Shown here piece by piece: positions 8,306-15,867 of a DNA stretch of 64,000 nucleotides. Under the pieces are notes generated by a model that saw nothing but the letters and a program-made list of their open reading frames with translations, had not been told where the DNA came from and searched no databases. The translations under genes were made by a program, and so were the position numbers. Origin of the DNA: an uncultured Clostridia bacterium (GTDB lineage Bacteria; Bacillota; Clostridia; Oscillospirales; Ruminococcaceae); the NCBI GenBank assembly GCA_947625375.1, contig CANQOC010000001.1, positions 1 through 64,000 on the forward strand, in the 5' to 3' direction. Numbering within the stretch: position 1 is the first letter of the stretch; every line of letters starts with the position of its first letter.

Positions 8306-8786
8306 CGTCTTCTTCCTCCAATCTTTCCTTAATCATAAGCTTTGCGCGGTGATACGTCACGCACGCCCAGTTGTCGGTCTTTCCGAAAATCCGCCCGATT
8401 TGCTTGAAGCTCAGCTCGGCGTACACCCGCCACATGAATACCTCTTTATAAGGCTCGGGGACGGCGTGGAGGAGCATTTTTATCCTCTCCGCCTCGATTC
8501 TTCCGGCGACGTCGTCCTCGACCGATTTTGTGTCCGGAATGTTGTCTGCCTCGTCGATGGCGACCGTGCGCTTCTGCCGCTTTTTATAGCTGAAATAACA
8601 GTTTTTGGCAATCTGACAGAGCCAGACCCTTGTGTCGCAGTCCCCTCTGAAGCTGTCGATTGAGCGCATCGCTCTAAAGAAGGTGTCGCATGTGATATCC
8701 TCGGCGACGCCTGCGTCACCCGACATTCTCAGGATAAAGCGGTATACGTCGGCGAAGTATGTGTTATAGATGTCCTCAAAGCTCAC
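8295..8786 (-). CDS. ECF RNA polymerase sigma factor
   Basis: Sigma-70 family group 4 (ECF) sigma of 163 aa. Region 2 (residues 5-70) includes DVYRFILRMSGDAGVAEDITCDTF and the promoter-melting part RVWLCQIAKNC; region 4 (about 105-155) is a helix-turn-helix that includes LSFKQIGRIFG. It starts at a GTG with AAGAGGTGAG upstream. It is the first gene of a three-gene operon with its zinc-finger anti-sigma and a membrane protein. I saw no ECF-type self-promoter here like those of the two related loci at 16-18 kb. Confidence 0.9.
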   Translation of the reverse strand: MSFEDIYNTYFADVYRFILRMSGDAGVAEDITCDTFFRAMRSIDSFRGDCDTRVWLCQIAKNCYFSYKKRQKRTVAIDEADNIPDTKSVEDDVAGRIEAERIKMLLHAVPEPYKEVFMWRVYAELSFKQIGRIFGKTDNWACVTYHRAKLMIKERLEEEDGEK

Positions 8787-8851
8787 GCGCTCACCTCTTC
8801 TCCCCTTTTGTATATATGACTCCGCAGGACAGAAAATCTTACGGAGAAATC

Positions 8852-8885
8852 AAAAAAGAGCCGCAAGCACATCAAAGCCTGCGAC
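8852..8885 (-). terminator. terminator of tRNA-Gly-tRNA-Arg transcript
   Basis: On the minus strand GTCGCAGGC pairs with GCTTGCGGC (two G-T wobbles, 8-nt loop) and is followed by TCTTTTTT. It starts 15 nt after the tRNA-Arg CCA end. Confidence 0.75.
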
Positions 8886-8899
8886 CGAAGCACAAAATA

Positions 8900-8976
<77 letters not shown>

Positions 8977-9017
8977 AAAATATGTTCCGCAAAAGAAATC
9001 TTCTGCGGAAAAAGAAA

Positions 9018-9091
9018 TGGAGCGGGTGATGGGAATCGAACCCACGCGACCAGCTTGGAAGGCTGGAGTTCTACCATTGAACTACACCCGC
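9018..9091 (-). tRNA. tRNA-Gly (anticodon TCC)
   Basis: Cloverleaf on the minus strand: acceptor GCGGGTG/CACCCGC, anticodon stem CCAGC/GCTGG with loop CTTCCAA (anticodon TCC), T loop TTCGATT, discriminator T and an encoded CCA. It is the first gene after a perfect sigma-A promoter. Confidence 0.95.
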
Positions 9092-9108
9092 GTCACCGAG
9101 TGTTATTT

Positions 9109-9137
9109 ATTATATCATCTGTCCGAAATATTGTCAA
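9109..9137 (-). promoter_or_regulatory. sigma-A promoter for the two tRNAs
   Basis: Minus strand: -35 TTGACA (9132-9137), 17-bp spacer, -10 TATAAT (9109-9114), both perfect matches to consensus. It ends 17 bp before the tRNA-Gly 5' end. Confidence 0.9.
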
Positions 9138-9256
9138 GCGATTTTTTAAAAAAATATTTTTGCTGTCGACAATAACCGACTGACATGTTATTTTTGTTGA
9201 TTTATTATATAAAAAGCACCCAAAACCCACCGTACCTCGAAAAGAAAAGAGGCACT

Positions 9257-9487
9257 ATGCTGCACTATAGAATTATAAGCGAAAAATGTTCCGTCGATGG
9301 CGCGGAACATACGGTATACGGTATCGCCGCAGTCGGCGGCGACGGGAACGTAATCTGCTCCGTCGGCAATATCACGCCGAATAAGGAAAAGGCAGAGCGG
9401 TTGGCGCTGCTCTGCGAAACGGCCGCACTCTCCCCTATCCACCTTCGTGACGTCGCCGAGGACTATGTCGTCTCGGATACATATTGA
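9257..9487 (+). CDS. DUF6514-like small protein
   Basis: Small soluble protein of 76 aa. It shows the pattern I associate with the clostridial DUF6514 family: a short beta-rich N-terminus (HYRIISEKCSVDGAEHTVYGI), then KEKAERLALLC and a C-terminal LSPIHLRDVAEDYV. Function unknown. I chose ATG 9257 because AAAAGAGG lies upstream; a longer in-frame start at 9185 lacks one. The assignment to the family is from memory of its consensus. Confidence 0.65.
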   Translation: MLHYRIISEKCSVDGAEHTVYGIAAVGGDGNVICSVGNITPNKEKAERLALLCETAALSPIHLRDVAEDYVVSDTY

Positions 9488-9511
9488 CATTGGCGTCAGC
9501 AGCGTTATAAT
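9484..9511 (+). promoter_or_regulatory. sigma-A promoter for the esterase gene
   Basis: -35 TTGACA (9484-9489), which overlaps the upstream stop codon, a 16-bp spacer and -10 TATAAT (9506-9511). The esterase start codon is 22 bp downstream. Confidence 0.75.
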
Positions 9512-9533
9512 GGTAGAAAGGAGGCCGAAAACT

Positions 9534-10295
9534 ATGGAAATCAAAACTCTCACACTTAACGAAAAGCGAAACGTAACCCTCACCGCGTATCTCCAGCCGG
9601 TCGGCGGTGAATTCTGGGGAATGACCAAGCGCCCCGCAATAATCGTCCTTCCCGGCGGCGGATATCAGTATTGCTCCGAACGCGAGGCGGACCCGGTCGC
9701 GTTCCCCTATCTTGCCGCGGGATATCAGGTGTTCACGCTCAGGTATTCCCTCAACGACGATTCCGAGTGGGACAACCCCTTAAAGGACTATGACGCCGCA
9801 TTCGAGGCGATATGTGAAAACGCCGAGGAGTGGCACGTCGACACCGAGCGAATCGCCGTCATCGGATTTTCCGCCGGAGGTCACCTTGCGGCATGCGCCG
9901 CGACCATGGCGAAGCACCGCCCACACGCCGCGATTTTGGGATATGCCGTGATAAGCTCGGTCGACACATGGAACGCAAGGGGGACGCCCGACCCGTCCAA
10001 AGCGGTCGACGAAAAAACCTGTCCCTGCTTCGTCTTCGCTTCCCGCAACGACGGAACGATCCCGATTCGCGATTCGGTAAACTTTATTTCCGCGCTGACC
10101 GACGCGGGAATCCCCTTTGAGACTCACATATATTCCTTCGCAAATCACGGCTTCTCGACCTGCGTTCCCGCAATCAACAACCGCGACTGGTGCTGCAACC
10201 GCGCCGGCGATTGGGTCGGCGACAGCATCGAGTGGCTCCGCGAAACCGTCGGAGACTTTACCGACGGGATCCTTGGCGATAAAAAGAGATGGTAA
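9534..10295 (+). CDS. alpha/beta-hydrolase esterase (BD-FAE-like)
   Basis: Cytoplasmic carboxylesterase/acetyl-esterase of the alpha/beta-hydrolase fold, 253 aa. An oxyanion-hole motif LPGGGYQYCSER lies near residue 38, the nucleophile elbow GFSAGGHLA near 112, the acid Asp in SRNDGTIP near 173 and the catalytic His in FANHGF near 205. No signal peptide. Family members deacetylate xylan-derived sugars or other small esters, which would fit the GH115 glucuronidase 10 kb away, but the substrate cannot be read from the sequence. ATG 9534 has AAAGGAGG upstream. Confidence 0.85.
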   Translation: MEIKTLTLNEKRNVTLTAYLQPVGGEFWGMTKRPAIIVLPGGGYQYCSEREADPVAFPYLAAGYQVFTLRYSLNDDSEWDNPLKDYDAAFEAICENAEEWHVDTERIAVIGFSAGGHLAACAATMAKHRPHAAILGYAVISSVDTWNARGTPDPSKAVDEKTCPCFVFASRNDGTIPIRDSVNFISALTDAGIPFETHIYSFANHGFSTCVPAINNRDWCCNRAGDWVGDSIEWLRETVGDFTDGILGDKKRW

Positions 10296-10336
10296 TAAAA
10301 CAGCCGCTGTCAGCTTTGACGGCGGCCGTTTTTATT
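10293..10336. terminator. bidirectional terminator
   Basis: The stem GCCGCTGTCA/TGACGGCGGC (10303-10326, loop GCTT, one wobble) is flanked by T-runs on both strands. It separates the convergent esterase and yitT-family genes. Confidence 0.85.
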
Positions 10337-11216
10337 ATTCGATTGTCGAATGGGTCTCGCGCGGATACCTGAACTGTCCGATTGTATAGCTTACGTTCGA
10401 GACGTTCGCAAAGGTGTCGGGGTATTTCGCCAGAATCTGTTTCAGCAAAACGAGCTGGTGCTTATTTACAACACAGATGAGCATGTTCTTTTTGTTGTGT
10501 GTATAGCAGCCCTCGGCGTTGATAAGCGTTGCGGAATGACCGAGCTTATCGATGACCTCTTTCGCGATTTCCTCGGGATAGTCGGTGATAATCTCGAATC
10601 TGAGCGCTTCCTTTGCGCCCTTGAGCATTTTATCGCTGACAACGCTCATCGAATAGCAGTAGAGCACGCAGAGGATTACCGGCTCGAAGTTGAATCCGTA
10701 GACAAAGAAGGACAGCACCGCGACGACCGAGTTGAGCACAAATGTCACCCAGACAAAGTCGTATGACGGCTTGAATTTGTGAATCAGCGCCGCGACAAGC
10801 TCGGTTCCGCCCGAGCAGCAATTCATCGAGAACGCGACCCCGAGTATCGCTCCGCCGAGAATTCCGGCGACAAGAGGCCCAATGATGGTGCTTGTCCCCG
10901 TATCGGTCTGATACATGATTGCGCTGAGGTCGACCTTTGAGAGAAAAATCAGCGCGAGCGAGAACGTCAGGATATATACAAGCGTATTCACCGCAAAGTC
11001 GCGGTTTACGAAGATAAACACCGCGATAATAAGCGGGACGTTGATTATAAGCGACAGATATCCGACATTGAGTCCGAATATGTGCTGAACCATTGTCGCG
11101 ATGCCGTTAAATCCCGCCGGCGCAAAGCTGTTCGGAAAAATAAAGAGCTGATATGACAGGGCGCTGAGGAATGCCAGCGCGATAAACAGAAGATACCTCA
11201 GTAACTTTTTTAGCAT
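10335..11216 (-). CDS. YitT family membrane protein
   Basis: Integral membrane protein of the YitT family (YitT_membrane plus C-terminal DUF2179), 293 aa. Six hydrophobic helices span about residues 5-190, including the conserved FAPAGFNGIATMVQ near 32. The soluble DUF2179 domain (residues 205-290) includes GYCYTHNKKNMLICVV-type core (GCYTHNKKNMLICVVNKHQ). Transport substrate unknown. Start ATG 11216 has GGAGGAAAG 5 nt upstream. It lies 27 nt after the MscS gene. Confidence 0.9.
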   Translation of the reverse strand: MLKKLLRYLLFIALAFLSALSYQLFIFPNSFAPAGFNGIATMVQHIFGLNVGYLSLIINVPLIIAVFIFVNRDFAVNTLVYILTFSLALIFLSKVDLSAIMYQTDTGTSTIIGPLVAGILGGAILGVAFSMNCCSGGTELVAALIHKFKPSYDFVWVTFVLNSVVAVLSFFVYGFNFEPVILCVLYCYSMSVVSDKMLKGAKEALRFEIITDYPEEIAKEVIDKLGHSATLINAEGCYTHNKKNMLICVVNKHQLVLLKQILAKYPDTFANVSNVSYTIGQFRYPRETHSTIE

Positions 11217-11243
11217 CAAGGTCTTTCCTCCGACGTGTGATAA

Positions 11244-11996
11244 TTATGCCCTTGCGACCTTTGCCGCGTCAAGAGCGGCTTCAACCTCTTTGTTGAGGTC
11301 TTCCGAAGCCTTCGCATAGTCCGCGCTGCGGGTCCAGACAGCGAGCTTAAGGGTGATTTTTCCCTCGACATGGGTCGAAACAGTGACTGCGGGGGCAATT
11401 CCCTTGAGGACGGAGGCGTTTTTGTTTGCGGCGTCGATGACGGCGGCTCTTGCGGCCTCGACATCGCTCTCGGAGGCAAGACCGTATTCAAGGCAGAGTC
11501 TGCGGTCGCCGTTGATAGAGGTGTTGACGATGTTTGCGTTGGTAAGAGTGCCGTTCGGGAGAGTTACGACGGTGTTGTCGTCGGCAAGAAGGGTCGTATA
11601 GAATATCGAGATATTCTGTACAATGCCGCTGGTGCCGCTGAGCGTGACGTGATCCCCAATCCTGAACGGGCGGAACACCACAAGAAGGATTCCGCCGGCA
11701 AAGTTGGCGAGCGCACCCTGAAGCGCAAGACCTACGGCAAGACCTACGGAGCCGAGGACCGTGACGAAGGTCGCGGCGGGGATTCCGAGAGCCATAAGGG
11801 CGGTTATCAGGGTAAGAATCTTAATTGCGACCGACGCAAAGTTAGCGAAAAAGTTCTTCGCGGTTTCGTCGAGCCTCTTGCTCCTTCTGATGACTTTTGC
11901 AACAATGCTTGCGATTACGAGTCCGGCGACGACGATTATTACAATCTTCAGTATAACCGCCGCAATCGTAGTGATAGAGTCCATTAATTGAACCAT
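11244..11996 (-). CDS. mscS: small-conductance mechanosensitive channel MscS
   Basis: Mechanosensitive channel that opens on osmotic downshock. Three membrane helices: TM1 (about 12-33), TM2 (about 52-70) and the pore helix TM3 with the Gly/Ala pattern VGLAVGLALQGALANFAGG near 85-103. The cytoplasmic beta domain follows, with FRPFRIGDHV. At 250 aa it is the compact form. I chose ATG 11996 because AGGTGAGG lies 9 nt upstream; a longer frame from 12047 does not have one. Confidence 0.93.
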   Translation of the reverse strand: MVQLMDSITTIAAVILKIVIIVVAGLVIASIVAKVIRRSKRLDETAKNFFANFASVAIKILTLITALMALGIPAATFVTVLGSVGLAVGLALQGALANFAGGILLVVFRPFRIGDHVTLSGTSGIVQNISIFYTTLLADDNTVVTLPNGTLTNANIVNTSINGDRRLCLEYGLASESDVEAARAAVIDAANKNASVLKGIAPAVTVSTHVEGKITLKLAVWTRSADYAKASEDLNKEVEAALDAAKVARA

Positions 11997-12048
11997 TTTA
12001 TTGTTCCTCACCTTTCGGAAAATATTTATTGACGCGCTTTCGCGCATA

Positions 12049-13275
12049 TCAACCGTAAAGTTTTATCCCGCGCTGCTCTGCGACCGACTTGTCGATAAAG
12101 GTCGTCCACTTTACAACGCTCTTCGGGTTGCTCGGCTGTAAATACAGCAGCTTCTTTTTATAATAAATGTCGAACTCGCGGTTTGGGGTATAGGGCGTCC
12201 CGCCGAGGGAATTCAGCGGCATCTCGTAGTCGATGCTCTCGCCGAAAAAGCTCCCCTTAAGGCAGAGCCTTTCGCGGTCGAGCCTTATGTGACCGCTCCC
12301 GGCGTCATAGTCCATGTCGCCGTTTTCGCCGACCGCGCCGATTTTGATGTCGTCCTCCATGACTTCATCGAGGTCGAGGCAGTCAATCTGCCAGTAAAAC
12401 CACTCGTTGATTGACCCGAATCTTCCGTCCGTGAATCTGTAGCTGTCGGTAAGACGGGTCGTGAAGCCGCACTCGGCGCAGCTGACGCGGGAATTCTCGG
12501 CGGTGAGCCGGTATTCGCTCCCGCACTCGGGGCATTTGTACAATATTCCGTCAAGACCCTTTACGGTGTCCTTTGCGGGATATCTCTGCCCCTCCATCGC
12601 CTTTTCGTCGTCGTGCTTAATGACCCCGTCGACGCGGCGGGATATCTCATCGACCGACAGCCGCGACAGCTCTTCTGCGTCGAAGACCTTCGAGGTCTTA
12701 ACGTCGACAAGTCCCCTCCTGAAACCCTTGTACCACTTCGGGTCGGCGAGCGCCGCGCCGTTTCCTATGACGCAGTAGACCGGTATCCCGAGGCGCTTTA
12801 TGAGCTCGGCGGTCCCGGGAGTGACGGGATATGTGTTCGGTACGGCGTTCATCCTCCCCTCCGGGAAGAGAACGATGACGTTGCCCTCGTTCTTTGCGCG
12901 CATGATTCCCATTATCGTCCCGGCGTCGGCACAGAACATCTTTTTCGGTATGGCGTGCGCAAAATTCTTTAAGATAAATCTTATCAGCGGCTTGGCGAAC
13001 AGGTGCTCGCTGAGGACGAATGTCGGGGTATATTTTTTACAGGCGACGCCGACCGTAATGTGGTCGATGCCCGAAATATGCGGCGCGATGATAAGCGCCG
13101 GGCCGCTTTTGAGGTCGGAGAGACCGGAGCGGTCAAACCTGAACCTTGTGCCGACAAAAATGCGGAACCAAAGCCTTACGGCGCCGAACCCGAGATAATA
13201 GACGACCCTGTTCGGGCGTCCGATTTTTTTTGCCGACTTTCCCACGACCCGCCTCCTGAATATTTCTTCTGTCAT
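12049..13275 (-). CDS. lysophospholipid acyltransferase with zinc ribbon
   Basis: Acyltransferase of the PlsC/LPLAT fold in the N-terminal half: H-x4-D motif HISGIDH near residue 70 and FPEGRMN near 130. The C-terminal half is unusual: a Cys4 zinc ribbon (CPECG...CAECG, about residues 255-280) and a further domain of about 120 aa that I do not recognise. It likely acylates lysophosphatidic acid or a related lipid at the inner membrane face. Start is uncertain; ATG 13275 and an upstream ATG 13302 both lack a good ribosome binding site. Confidence 0.8.
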   Translation of the reverse strand: MTEEIFRRRVVGKSAKKIGRPNRVVYYLGFGAVRLWFRIFVGTRFRFDRSGLSDLKSGPALIIAPHISGIDHITVGVACKKYTPTFVLSEHLFAKPLIRFILKNFAHAIPKKMFCADAGTIMGIMRAKNEGNVIVLFPEGRMNAVPNTYPVTPGTAELIKRLGIPVYCVIGNGAALADPKWYKGFRRGLVDVKTSKVFDAEELSRLSVDEISRRVDGVIKHDDEKAMEGQRYPAKDTVKGLDGILYKCPECGSEYRLTAENSRVSCAECGFTTRLTDSYRFTDGRFGSINEWFYWQIDCLDLDEVMEDDIKIGAVGENGDMDYDAGSGHIRLDRERLCLKGSFFGESIDYEMPLNSLGGTPYTPNREFDIYYKKKLLYLQPSNPKSVVKWTTFIDKSVAEQRGIKLYG

Positions 13276-13346
13276 TTTAACATATTTGACCGAAAATAGC
13301 AATATAATTCCCGAAATTTTTGCAGGATTTCTTTCAGAATCCGCAC

Positions 13347-13378
13347 AAAAGAAAAAATCCGGAAAACACTTCCGGATT
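13347..13378 (-). terminator. terminator of yhbD-bactofilin operon
   Basis: Minus strand stem AATCCGGAA/TTCCGGATT with a 5-nt loop, followed by TTTTTTC. It starts 14 nt after the stop of the bactofilin-like gene. Confidence 0.85.
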
Positions 13379-13391
13379 TAATCTCATAAAA

Positions 13392-14309
13392 TCAGATTTT
13401 CACCTGTGTCCCGACTTCCGACTCGGGGTCGACCGACAGCTCGCCCGAATACTCGACCCGGCCGATGTCGCACCCCTCGCCGATTCTGATGTTACGCCCC
13501 CTGACCGTCTCTGCCGACGTATTGACGAGCGAGATGTCGTCCCCCTCGATGACCCTGCACTCAAGGTGACCCTCGCCGTTGTTATTAGGGCCGATGCCGA
13601 ATGTTTTCCCGTTTATGACAAGACCGAAGCCTTTTTTGCCTGCGGAGACGCGATTTCCCGAGTCGACTACGTTCAGCGTTGTACAGCCGATTTCCTCGAT
13701 TTCAATGTCGCCGAGTTCAACTGTTATCTCCTCGGCGTTTAGAAGTCCGCCAATTTCCGAACAGCCGGAAATTCTCGCCTTTTCACAGCTGACGTCGCCT
13801 CTGACCGAAGCCGTTCCGCCGAAGTTGACGCTCTGTGCGCTGATGCTTCCCGAGATGTCCGACGAGCCGCTTACGCTGACCGAGTCGGCCTTGACGTCGC
13901 CGTCGATGTCGCCCGAGCCGCTCAGAGTGACCTTTCCGCGGCAGACAACGCCCTTTCCGATGTCGCCGCTGCCCGAAATCATGAGGTTTTCACATTCGAC
14001 GCCTTCCGAGATGTCACCGGAGCCGGCGATATTCACGCTTCCCTCGCAGGTCACCTTTCCGCTGACATCGCCCGCGCCGAGAATTTTAAGGCTCTTACAG
14101 CTAAGGTCGCCCCTTATGTCCCCCGCGCCGGCGATAGTGACATCGCCCTCACAGTTCACGCTTCCGCAGACGTCGCCCGCGCCCATGATTTTAAGGGTCA
14201 TGCAGTTAAGATTGCCCCTGATGTCGCCGGCGCCGGCAATCATGACCGAGCCGTAAATCGAGCCGTCCGGCGTAAAATCGTCGCTTCCGTAAATATTGAT
14301 ATCCGACAT
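13392..14309 (-). CDS. bactofilin-like beta-helical repeat protein
   Basis: Protein of 305 aa made of about ten imperfect repeats of 17-18 residues (type VTIAGAGDIRGDLSCKS), which predicts a right-handed beta-helix as in bactofilins (polymer-forming cytoskeletal proteins). Seven of the repeats carry a Cys at the same register. The last 100 residues are non-repetitive. It lies 2 nt after a YhbD-type regulator. In Bacillus subtilis yhbD is followed by two bactofilin genes, yhbE and yhbF, so the same module is likely. No signal peptide, so it should act in the cytoplasm. Confidence 0.8.
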   Translation of the reverse strand: MSDINIYGSDDFTPDGSIYGSVMIAGAGDIRGNLNCMTLKIMGAGDVCGSVNCEGDVTIAGAGDIRGDLSCKSLKILGAGDVSGKVTCEGSVNIAGSGDISEGVECENLMISGSGDIGKGVVCRGKVTLSGSGDIDGDVKADSVSVSGSSDISGSISAQSVNFGGTASVRGDVSCEKARISGCSEIGGLLNAEEITVELGDIEIEEIGCTTLNVVDSGNRVSAGKKGFGLVINGKTFGIGPNNNGEGHLECRVIEGDDISLVNTSAETVRGRNIRIGEGCDIGRVEYSGELSVDPESEVGTQVKI

Positions 14310-14311
14310 TA

Positions 14312-14800
14312 TTATTCCTCCCTATCGTTTAATTCACCGAGCTTTTCGCCGATGGTGTCTAATTCACCGAGCTTTTTGCCGATGATGTCTAATGCACCGA
14401 GCTTTTTGCCGATGGTGTCTAATTCACCGAGCATTTTGCTGATGGTGTCCATAATGCTCCGCTCTTTTTCGTCTGAATAGATGATGACGTCCCGAACGTC
14501 TGACAAGTAAAAAAGCTTGTCACCCGAATTCGTCACAATCCGGATTTTGGGCATGACTTCGGTCTTCTTCCCGAGCTCCTTCTGAATCTCTCCGAGCGAA
14601 GAAGTGTCTTTTTTCGCCAAAATTTCTTCAACCCGGCGGCAGATAAGCTCGCGGTTAAAAAATGTCTCCTGCCCTGTAAAGGTGGACTTCTTTACAAGCC
14701 AGTCCTCCGGAATCAGTCCCATTCTCTTCCAACGGTAGAGCGTTCCGTATGAAATTCCGTACAGCTCGAGCAGCTCCTTTTTTGAAATAAGCTTGTCCAA
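14312..14800 (-). CDS. yhbD: YhbD-family HTH regulator
   Basis: DUF4004/YhbD-type protein. The N-terminus LISKKELLELYGISYGTLYRWKR is a MerR-like helix-turn-helix, followed by the family hallmark LIPEDW-KKSTFTGQETFF near residues 30-50. The C-terminal 40 residues are four near-identical 10-residue units (K-LGELDTIG type) predicted to be helical. I chose the TTG at 14800 because GGGGAGGTGAG lies 5 nt upstream. It precedes the bactofilin-like gene by 2 nt and is preceded by a dense operator cluster, so it may control its own operon. Confidence 0.85.
   Translation of the reverse strand: MDKLISKKELLELYGISYGTLYRWKRMGLIPEDWLVKKSTFTGQETFFNRELICRRVEEILAKKDTSSLGEIQKELGKKTEVMPKIRIVTNSGDKLFYLSDVRDVIIYSDEKERSIMDTISKMLGELDTIGKKLGALDIIGKKLGELDTIGEKLGELNDREE
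14331..14450 (-). repeat. four tandem 30-bp repeats in yhbD
   Basis: Four head-to-tail units of exactly 30 bp (14331-14360, 14361-14390, 14391-14420, 14421-14450) differ at only a few positions each. They encode four 10-residue units such as KLGELDTIGK at the C-terminus of YhbD. Perfect 30-bp units can expand or contract in frame. Confidence 0.9.
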
Positions 14801-14837
14801 GCGCTCACCTCCCCTGTTGTTCCGACCGCGTCCGGTC

Positions 14838-14889
14838 AGTGTAACAATGTTACTGTATAGAGTGTAACATAACATTGTTACACTGTCAA
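14838..14889 (-). promoter_or_regulatory. yhbD promoter with nested operators
   Basis: Minus strand -35 TTGACA (14884-14889), 17-bp spacer, -10 TACACT (14861-14866). The half-site AGTGTAAC occurs three times: an inverted pair (14861-14868 and 14877-14884) that covers the spacer and -10, and a third copy at 14838-14845 within the palindrome GTAACAATGTTAC (14841-14853). Viewed whole, 14838-14852 and 14870-14884 form a perfect 15-bp inverted repeat. A repressor or MerR-type activator site is likely. Confidence 0.8.
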
Positions 14890-14900
14890 TACCTTTTTGC

Positions 14901-14940
14901 AAAAAAATAAAAAAATTTCCGCACGGTTTCCCATGCGGAA
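14901..14940 (-). terminator. terminator of ECF operon 2
   Basis: Minus strand stem TTCCGCA/TGCGGAA (14917-14940, 10-nt loop) followed by two runs of seven T. It lies 12 nt after the stop of the gene at 14953. Confidence 0.9.
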
Positions 14941-14952
14941 GATTTTTTACTG

Positions 14953-15867
14953 TCACTCCCCGAATTCGACGAGCCAGTCGCCGTGGATTTCAACCTCCGA
15001 GCCGTCGCCGAGCGCCGCCCGGAACGCGCAGATATAGAGGGTGCCCTTGCCGCCCGAGCCGTCGATATAGATATTCCCCTCTTTAGAGACGAGCTTCCAC
15101 CCGCCGCCGTCAACGGTCGTCTCCCCTGCCGTGTCTCCCTCGGCGTATGCCCCGAGAGGCTTGCCGGCTTCGTCGAACACACGAAAACAGCTCGGACGTA
15201 TGCTGACGATGTCCGAAAACGGCTTTTTATCCGACAGCGCGATTCTGAGCGCTTCGCGGCCGCCGCCGTCATCAAAGCTCAGCGATATATCGCCGTCGTC
15301 GGCGTCTATTGCGGTTCCGTCCTCGACCGAGCCGACATAGTTTGACTTAAGGCTGAACTGCACTTCAATCCCCTCGGCGATGTTCTCGAAGTCCGTTTCA
15401 AGCTCATAGTGGGTCTTTCCGCCGCCGTCGGCATAGAGAGTGCCCGATGTCGGAAGGTCAACCACATGGACGCTTCCGTCGGCCTCGTCGAGCCAGCTGT
15501 ACTGGAACATAAAGGTCATGACCTCGGTTCCGCCGGCGTCCTCGATTCTGTAGTCCGAAAGCTCGGTCATATTCCCCAATCCGCCGCTTTCGTTTTTCAT
15601 GCCGACAACCGCGTTTTTGTTTTCAACGTCGATTCCAAGAAAGACGTACCCGTCGTCGTTGGTATAGGTCACCGGAGCTTTATTAAAGCTGATGTCCGAG
15701 AAGATGAACGCCGCCCCGCCTATCAGCACAAGCGCAGCGGCCGCCGCGGCAATCACCTTGAATTGCGGTCTGCGCTCATCCTTAACCGCCCTGTAGATTC
15801 CCTTTTCGATGTCGGTCATAATGCCGTCCGGGACCTTAATCAGTCCCATTGCGTCTTTTATCCTCAT
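14953..15867 (-). CDS. membrane-anchored anti-sigma-like protein
   Basis: The partner of the ECF sigma gene upstream, which it overlaps by 4 nt (ATGA). A short cytoplasmic N-terminus (residues 1-35, with MGLIKVPDGIMTDIEKGIYRAVKDER) precedes one membrane helix (about 38-58) and an extracytoplasmic domain of about 245 aa rich in Asp and Gly. The N-terminal segment resembles that of the paralogous locus (LGLIDVPEELEAAVNSGIERA). I infer that it binds the sigma factor and that the outer domain senses a signal. No known domain recognised outside. Confidence 0.65.
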   Translation of the reverse strand: MRIKDAMGLIKVPDGIMTDIEKGIYRAVKDERRPQFKVIAAAAAALVLIGGAAFIFSDISFNKAPVTYTNDDGYVFLGIDVENKNAVVGMKNESGGLGNMTELSDYRIEDAGGTEVMTFMFQYSWLDEADGSVHVVDLPTSGTLYADGGGKTHYELETDFENIAEGIEVQFSLKSNYVGSVEDGTAIDADDGDISLSFDDGGGREALRIALSDKKPFSDIVSIRPSCFRVFDEAGKPLGAYAEGDTAGETTVDGGGWKLVSKEGNIYIDGSGGKGTLYICAFRAALGDGSEVEIHGDWLVEFGE

